Positions 59,240 through 64,000 of a stretch of DNA of 64,000 bases are shown piece after piece. Both the position numbers and the translations under genes were made by a program. This DNA is from Cenococcum geophilum 1.58. Its lineage: Eukaryota > Ascomycota > Dothideomycetes > Gloniales > Gloniaceae. The notes below the pieces were generated by a model, which saw only the letters and a program-made list of their open reading frames with translations, searched no databases and was not told where the DNA came from. The stretch spans positions 441,248-505,247 of the forward strand of contig KV748243.1 of NCBI GenBank assembly GCA_001692895.1, read 5' to 3'. Position 1 is the stretch's first letter; every line of letters begins with the position of its first letter.

Positions 59240-59606
59240 GCCTGCACGTAGCTCTGCACGAAGCTCTGCACGAAGCTCTGCACGAAGCTCTGCACGAAGC
59301 TCTGCACGAAGCTCTGCACGAAGCTCTGCACGAAGCTCTGCACGAAGCTCTGCACGAAGCTCTGCACGAAGCTCTGCACGAAGCTCTGCACGAAGCTCTG
59401 CACGAAGCTCTGCACGAAGCTCTGCACGAAGCTCTGCACGAAGCTCTGCACGAAGCTCTGCACGAAGCTCTGCACGAAGCTCTGCACGAAGCTCTGCACG
59501 AAGCTCTGCACGAAGCTCTGCACGAGGCTCTGCTGGGCTCTGCACGAAGCTCTGCATTAAGCTCTGCACGAAGCTCTACTAAGGCTCTGCACGAGGCTCT
59601 GCCCCC
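59240..59606. repeat. 12-bp minisatellite, 22 identical tandem copies plus variant edges
   Basis: The unit CACGAAGCTCTG is repeated without a single change from 59257 to 59520 (264 bp, 22 copies). Variant copies stand on both sides (CACGTAGCTCTG before; CACGAGGCTCTG, CATTAAGCTCTG after). Because 12 is a multiple of 3 and the unit has no stop, nearly every frame on both strands is open for more than 110 codons (ALHE, ARSS, ASCR, SFVQ, AELR repeats); none has a credible start or context. The GC-rich array sits inside RIP-like AT-rich DNA and its many CpA sites are unmutated. Confidence 0.92.
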
Positions 59607-60112
59607 TAGCAGTAGTGGAGGCATTCCGGGCTAAGGGAGGATATTTTTAAGGAAGGACCTAAGTATAGCACCTACTAGGTGTTACAATAGCTTTAAGTAG
59701 TAGATATCTACGTATCTGTATAATTTCATCTATATTAGCAGACTATTTAATAAGATACAGTATATGCTTAGGCTTTTAATAACGCGTTTTTTAACTTTAA
59801 CGAAATTAATATCAGGACTAAGCAATAGCTGTATTATAAAATTTATACTATTTAGAAGCCCTAAGTCTTAAAAATAATGTATAAACTTTTAGTAATATTA
59901 ACGCGTTATATAAATAAATGAATTAGATATCCGCAATCTCTATTTAGCGGATTTTACTTAGGTTTTTAACAAAACTCGCCAAACGCCCTTAGACGTGATT
60001 TTGTAATTCGGAAGACGGCGTAGGTTATTCCGACGCTAGCTTAAAAATCACGTCTGAGCTCGCTGAGGTAACAACGGAATCACATCGGAGCCTGCTGAGG
60101 TAAGCTTGCATG

Positions 60113-60280
60113 AAGGTTTCAAGAACGCGGCAAAATTGAAAATCCGAGACTTTGCCTACATCCCTGCAAGCAAGAACCCTTTTGCAGTTGCGCCTCCGAT
60201 AACATACCCCCAACCTTTGATAGGTTATTTGAGGCGATTTATTGCATGATAGTCCGGGTAAAAAACTGAGAGACAGCCTC
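60113..60280 (+). promoter_or_regulatory. Remaining TRS65 upstream region
   Basis: Only 168 bp separate the transposon block from the TRS65 start codon. With the 114 bp left before the PRP40 start (57718-57831) and one GCTTGCATG copy, the pre-insertion divergent promoter was about 290 bp. No specific binding site is claimed. Confidence 0.5.
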
Positions 60281-62194
60281 ATGGCCGCAATCGAGCCGGA
60301 AGGTCCGCCTCGTGAAAGTGCGGAGTTTGTGGAGATTTCGGTTCTTGAGGCTATCGTTCCTGCAGCGTCTTCTATTGGTATTGAAGACCTACTGCAGTCT
60401 TGGGACGGCTCTGTGGATGATGAAAATGCATCCATCCTTCCATTTATATCTCAAAGACAATTTCTTTTATTTGGTAAGCAGTTACAGTTCGTCACTATGC
60501 GCAAGCTCTCTTTACTTATCCGTAGGCTTGTAGACGAATTAATCCCTATATATATTGTGTTAAGAACTCCACTTATCCAAGCAAGCACTTTAAAATCGTA
60601 TCTCTCACGGCTAGCAATCAACCTGGAGTCATATGCTATTAGTACTGCGTCCAATACAGATGCGGGCGAGGCTTATGTTCCACCAGCAAAAGAGCTGCTC
60701 TCTTCTGAGACAATCCAGGATAGCTATAAACCAACAGTGGTATCACACGAAAATGGACCAAGTCCACATGTATATGTAATTTGGAAGGTTAATGTTTTCA
60801 TCTGTACGAGTACCCCGCAAGACATGATCCAAGGGCAAGCGATTAACAGAGACCAGGTCGCCCGAGAGGAAGGCTACAGAAGCCCGCAATCTACCTCGTT
60901 CCTGCAGCATCACTAAAACCTCCCGAGAGGGTCAAAAATGATGTACTTGGAGATGAATATTTACCGAGCAAAGTCCCTACAGCACTCAACCTCCTTCAAC
61001 CATTCGAAAGTGACCCGGCCTTAATTGGTGCTAACCTACGCCTTTCTGCTTTACGGATAAGCAAAGTTGCCCCTACTACGCCAGTGGCGAAAGAGTTAAT
61101 ACGGCCTATTAAAATTGGATTACGGCGTCTCTTCAGAGCAGCGCCAGCTATCATATGGAGAATCCGGTACTCAAGGTGGCACTCTTCGCTGAATGACATT
61201 GCAATAATCGCATCACTTGATCTTGAGGTTGCCCCCATCACAGGCTGTAGTGTGGCTATCAAAGGGGTTGAATTGACTCTTCAGGACGGTCGAGTGGAGC
61301 CATATGTCGGTAGCGTGAGCGCAGGCAACGGGATGGTGTGCAAGCCAGGCGACCAATTCACCCTTCTTTACAAGATTATCCCAGATTCGGCAGCAAGCGG
61401 AGCTTCCGTCAATAATTCAAATGTGCACACGCTCGACCTCAAAATTATCGCGCAGGCACTTGCTTCGGAAGATTGCCGTCCTAATATTTCTGTTGAGTGG
61501 AGGACAAGCGTAGACTTTTCCATGGGTTCAAACACAGCCATTGGAAGGGCTGCGCAACTGCTCGGCCGGCCCAATCAGTCATTCCTTCCCCCAAGCCAAC
61601 GCCCCAGACTCCCTGGGCCGGACTCATTACCATCACATGACGAGCACCGCGCGCAAGAAGACGACGGCTCAGATGATATCAACATCAGTCTGACTATTTC
61701 AGGCCCCTCCCAAGTGAACGTTGGAGACATTTTTCAATGGGATGTATTTATCGTCAACTGCTCTGATAAAGCACGGAAGTTGGCTGTATTGGTGATTCCA
61801 AAACGAAGAAAAGCTGAAACAGAACGACACATTGCCCATCCGTCAACTTCTTCTATAGGCGGCCGACGAGAAGATAGGGACGAACCAATGGCTAAAGCCG
61901 TTGTAGACGACAATATCGTGTATGCCAAGCAGAAGAACTCGAAGTTAGAGCCAGCAGAACTGATCAGTCTGACGACAGACGTCAGGATAGGGTATGTGGT
62001 ACTCTATACTCTTTGCTAAGGCATTCTAACGATTTAACCACAGACATCTGAGTCCAGGGGCGTGTTATACCGCAGAATTGAAATTCCTGGCTCTCTCCTC
62101 CGGCGTTTTGAGTGTTGATGCTCTTCGTGTTGTAGATTTGTCGACACAAGAAGCTACAGATATACAGGATTTGCCGAGCGTTGTTGTATCATAA
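60281..62194 (+). CDS. TRS65: TRAPPII complex subunit Trs65
   Basis: Four exons: 60281-60473, 60534-60803, 60857-61991 and 62044-62194; 583 codons, 582 aa. The start is the ATG MAAIEPEGPP; no better upstream ATG is in frame. Intron 1 (60 bp) must be removed to restore RQFLLFDELIPIYIVLRTP. Intron 2 ends at the second AG, restoring RPRGRLQKPAIY. The C-terminal part is beta-rich with SGPSQVNVGDIFQWDVFIVN and ends LSPGACYTAELKFLALSSGV...LPSVVVS, the conserved Ig-like region of fungal Trs65. Trs65 helps TRAPPII dimerise and act as exchange factor for Rab GTPases at the late Golgi. Transposon insertion lies 168 bp upstream. Confidence 0.88.
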
Positions 62195-62741
62195 AATAGC
62201 GGTAGATATGATGAGCCGGGTACGGCAATACAGTTAAGAGATCAGATCACTCAGGCCATCCAATCTACCGGGATCTAGCTGAATATATCACTATCAAATG
62301 GCAAGGAATAACACAACAGGCCTTGCAATAGCCCAGAAATTTAAATAATGCATGCGCAAAGTCCAAAGGTAAAAATAGAGTACAACACAACTTATTACAA
62401 CGGTAGAGATTCAAAATAAATATAATTTCACATGAAGTCTCATAATAAGCGTACATGTTTCTAACTGTAATATGAAGCGTGACCAGCACGTCTGTGAGCA
62501 TCCAGATCCCCGGAGCGATCGACTCCGCCTCGAAGACTCTGCTGCGGCAGCCCGGACTTCCTCCATCAGCAGGTGCCTGCGTCCTACCAACGAAACATCC
62601 AGACGAATATTGAAGAGGTTTTCAGCATCACAATCGACCTTTGAAGAATCCTAGGACACATAGTGTTGTCCCTGACCTTGCGCCTTCAACGAAGGACCCT
62701 TCCGCTTTTCTCGTACCCGCGACGTCATTTCAAAAATCACG
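62195..62741. other. Intergenic, TRS65 terminator side and promoter of the Mpv17-family gene
   Basis: A 60-codon plus frame (62472-62654) shows no domain and may be 5' untranslated sequence. No RNA gene or repeat pair is seen. Confidence 0.5.
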
Positions 62742-63852
62742 ATGATCGAAAGCCAGCGCCGCCGCCTTCTGCGGGCTCTCAACAGCCGCTACATCTACGG
62801 CAAAGTTGTATGTCACAACCTCCCTACGAAATGCATTGGAAACACATATTGCTAACGCTTTGTGTCCCCACCAGCCTCTCCTCCACGCCGCCGTATTCCT
62901 ACTTCAGATGGCTGCCGTTTCCATTTTAACCCGCAAGTTCAACTCATACTATGCTAGCAGACCAGGTAAGATGTCTCACCAACACGTAAAAATGCAGAAC
63001 GCCTCTAACGCCTCGTTATACAGTCCTTACAACGATGATCACCAACGCCGTATGTCTCTCACCTTCGTCCCTCCGACCCCACTGCTCGACTCTCGCCTAT
63101 TAGAGAAATATACTGACGAGAGCAATATTAGGTGTTGGGTGGCATTGCAGATACTGTGGCTCAATCTCTAACAGCAATACGACAGCGTGCTGTCCGAAAG
63201 CCTTGTGGGCCCGGCGATGACGATTTCATCGCAATCGAGATCCATGAGCTCGATAAGAAGAACCCGTTTCCATCAGGAGAACTCATTCCTGATTCACGAA
63301 GACTACCGCCACCGTTTGACTTCGAAAGGTTGACAAGATTTATGGCATACGGTTTCTTAATGGCCCCGGTCCAGCATAAGTGGTTTGGTTTCCTGTCGCG
63401 GACGTTCCCAATCACGAAGTCGGCTGCATTCATGCCAGCCATGAAGAGAGTTGCATTTGATCAGTTTTTGTTTGCGCCAATCGGTGAGCTTCACATCTCC
63501 ACCAGACCTCTATGCGGAGGTGCCCACCGGAATATTGCTAATTCAGTTTCAGGACTGGCCTGTTTCTTTACCTTCATGACGGTTGCGGAGGGTGGTGGCA
63601 GACGTGCTGTCGTACGCAAGTTCCAAGATGTCTATGTGCCAGCTCTCAAAGCCAACTACATGGTCTGGCCAGCTGTGCAGATCCTCAACTTCAGGGTTAT
63701 GCCAATCCAGTTTCAGATTGTGTGTCTCAGCCTTTCTTAATCACTGGAGTACCACCAATTGCTAACGTACGATGATATAGCCCTTTGTCTCAACTATCGG
63801 TATTGCCTGGACAGCCTACCTATCCCTGACCAACTCATCAGAGGAATCATAA
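62742..63852 (+). CDS. Mpv17/PMP22-family membrane protein
   Basis: Six exons: 62742-62807, 62875-62965, 63024-63049 (26 nt), 63132-63483, 63553-63719 and 63781-63852; 258 codons, 257 aa. The fifth intron (63484-63552, 69 bp) is in frame, but removing it joins FLFAPIG to LACFFTFMTVAEG, the family sequence. Signature parts: VLTTMITNAVLGGIADTVAQ, FMAYGFLMAPVQHKWFGFL, KRVAFDQFLFAP, and VPALKANYMVWPAVQILNFR. The family has four membrane helices and sits in peroxisomal or inner mitochondrial membranes (PXMP2, Mpv17, Sym1). An insert of about 45 residues between helices 1 and 2 is typical of one filamentous-fungal subfamily. I cannot say which organelle. Confidence 0.88.
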
Positions 63853-64000
63853 ATATCCGTGCGAACTTGACGAATTTCGTTAGTCCTCAGTTGTGAATAT
63901 GTATTGGTCATGGTGTAGGCTTCAAGTCTTTTGAATGTTACTGCGCAGTGCGCTCTCGGATCATTTTGGTAGTTCAGCAGATGGATGCATGCATACCCAT
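63853..64000 (+). other. 3' flank of the Mpv17-family gene
   Basis: Short trailing sequence up to the window end. Nothing recognised. Confidence 0.4.

Larger units (their letters stand above)
58341..60080. mobile_element. Inner Mutator-like element (1722 bp) with target duplication CAACGGAAT
   Basis: The element proper runs 58350-60071. Ends are TTACCTCAG and its reverse complement, flanked by identical 9-mers CAACGGAAT (58341-58349 and 60072-60080). It starts with a strong subterminal hairpin: CTCAGACCAAGAAA.CGATTG at 58362-58382 pairs with 58429-58449. The outer element has a similar hairpin at its left end, so the two belong to one family. The interior is AT-rich and RIP-like apart from two GC-rich arrays of a 12-bp unit. 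No transposase is recognisable. Confidence 0.85.
57832..60112. mobile_element. Outer Mutator-like element with 9-bp target duplication GCTTGCATG
   Basis: The element proper runs 57841-60103. Both ends carry TTACCTCAGCA as an inverted repeat (57841-57851 and 60093-60103) and are flanked by identical GCTTGCATG (57832-57840 and 60104-60112). A 9-bp duplication is typical of Mutator-like elements. Its own sequence is about 540 bp, because another element is inserted in it at 58350. A subterminal hairpin with AGAATCAA / TTGATTCT arms lies at 57872-57943. There is no transposase. The element splits the PRP40-TRS65 divergent promoter. Confidence 0.85.

Noticed and set aside
59116-59634. Long repeat ORFs (ALHE, ARSS, ASCR, AELR) over the minisatellite
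   Set aside because: They arise because a stop-free 12-bp unit is repeated; nearly all frames on both strands are open, no frame has family features, and the setting is a non-coding transposon.
1-64000. Secondary-metabolite cluster, CRISPR array, rRNA or tRNA genes
   Set aside because: No PKS, NRPS, P450 or transporter grouping, no spaced repeats, and no cloverleaf I could support on inspection.

Overview
The window is from a filamentous ascomycete (Pezizomycotina). Genes carry many short GT..AG introns of about 50-110 bp, the protein set is fungal (HET-domain protein, PPN1-type polyphosphatase, TRS65, TIM54), and the first 27 kb is AT-rich repeat DNA poor in CpA/TpG and rich in TpA, the signature of repeat-induced point mutation (RIP). 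A member of Leotiomycetes or a related class is plausible, but I cannot fix the species.

Left compartment (1 to about 27,640): a graveyard of mobile elements. In order: the 3' part of a Ty1/Copia fossil; a small 5' piece of a Ty3/Gypsy fossil on the minus strand; a piggyBac-like transposase relic on the minus strand; and one hAT transposon of about 2.96 kb (ends at 6370 and 27635). Two Gypsy fossils of one family have been inserted into the hAT in opposite orientation (7886-18225 minus, 18507-26460 plus). Their 5-bp target duplications are GATAC and TCTAT. The first Gypsy element itself holds a Tad1-like LINE copy (12074-14448) with a 14-bp target duplication. Removing the LINE brings the two Gypsy elements to within 3 bp of each other in length.

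Transition zone (27,640 to 34,720): a Tc1/mariner-type MITE, a six-exon fungal membrane-protein gene with a single in-frame TAG, a degraded unrecognised gene, a 695-bp hAT-type non-autonomous element with an 8-bp target duplication, and a MITE that shares its termini with the large hAT and lies just upstream of the stomatin gene.

Gene-rich right part (34,725 to 63,852): stomatin-like SLP2 (+), kynurenine formamidase BNA7 (-), TIM54 (-), a HET-domain gene (-), a zinc-type dehydrogenase-like pseudogene (-), vacuolar endopolyphosphatase PPN1 (-), chromatin remodeller CHD1 (-), the ABC ATPase RLI1/ABCE1 (+), splicing factor PRP40 (-), TRAPPII subunit TRS65 (+) and an Mpv17/PMP22-family membrane protein (+). 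Most are conserved housekeeping genes of mitochondria, chromatin, splicing, ribosome recycling and Golgi traffic. They do not form one pathway or a secondary-metabolite cluster. Exon models were joined by hand at GT/AG sites; each intact model sums to a whole number of codons.

The most unusual structure is at 57,832-60,112. Two nested elements with TTACCTCAG ends and 9-bp target duplications (Mutator-like), the inner one holding a 12-bp minisatellite of 22 identical copies, split what was a divergent promoter of about 280 bp between PRP40 and TRS65. I see no CRISPR array, rRNA or convincing tRNA.
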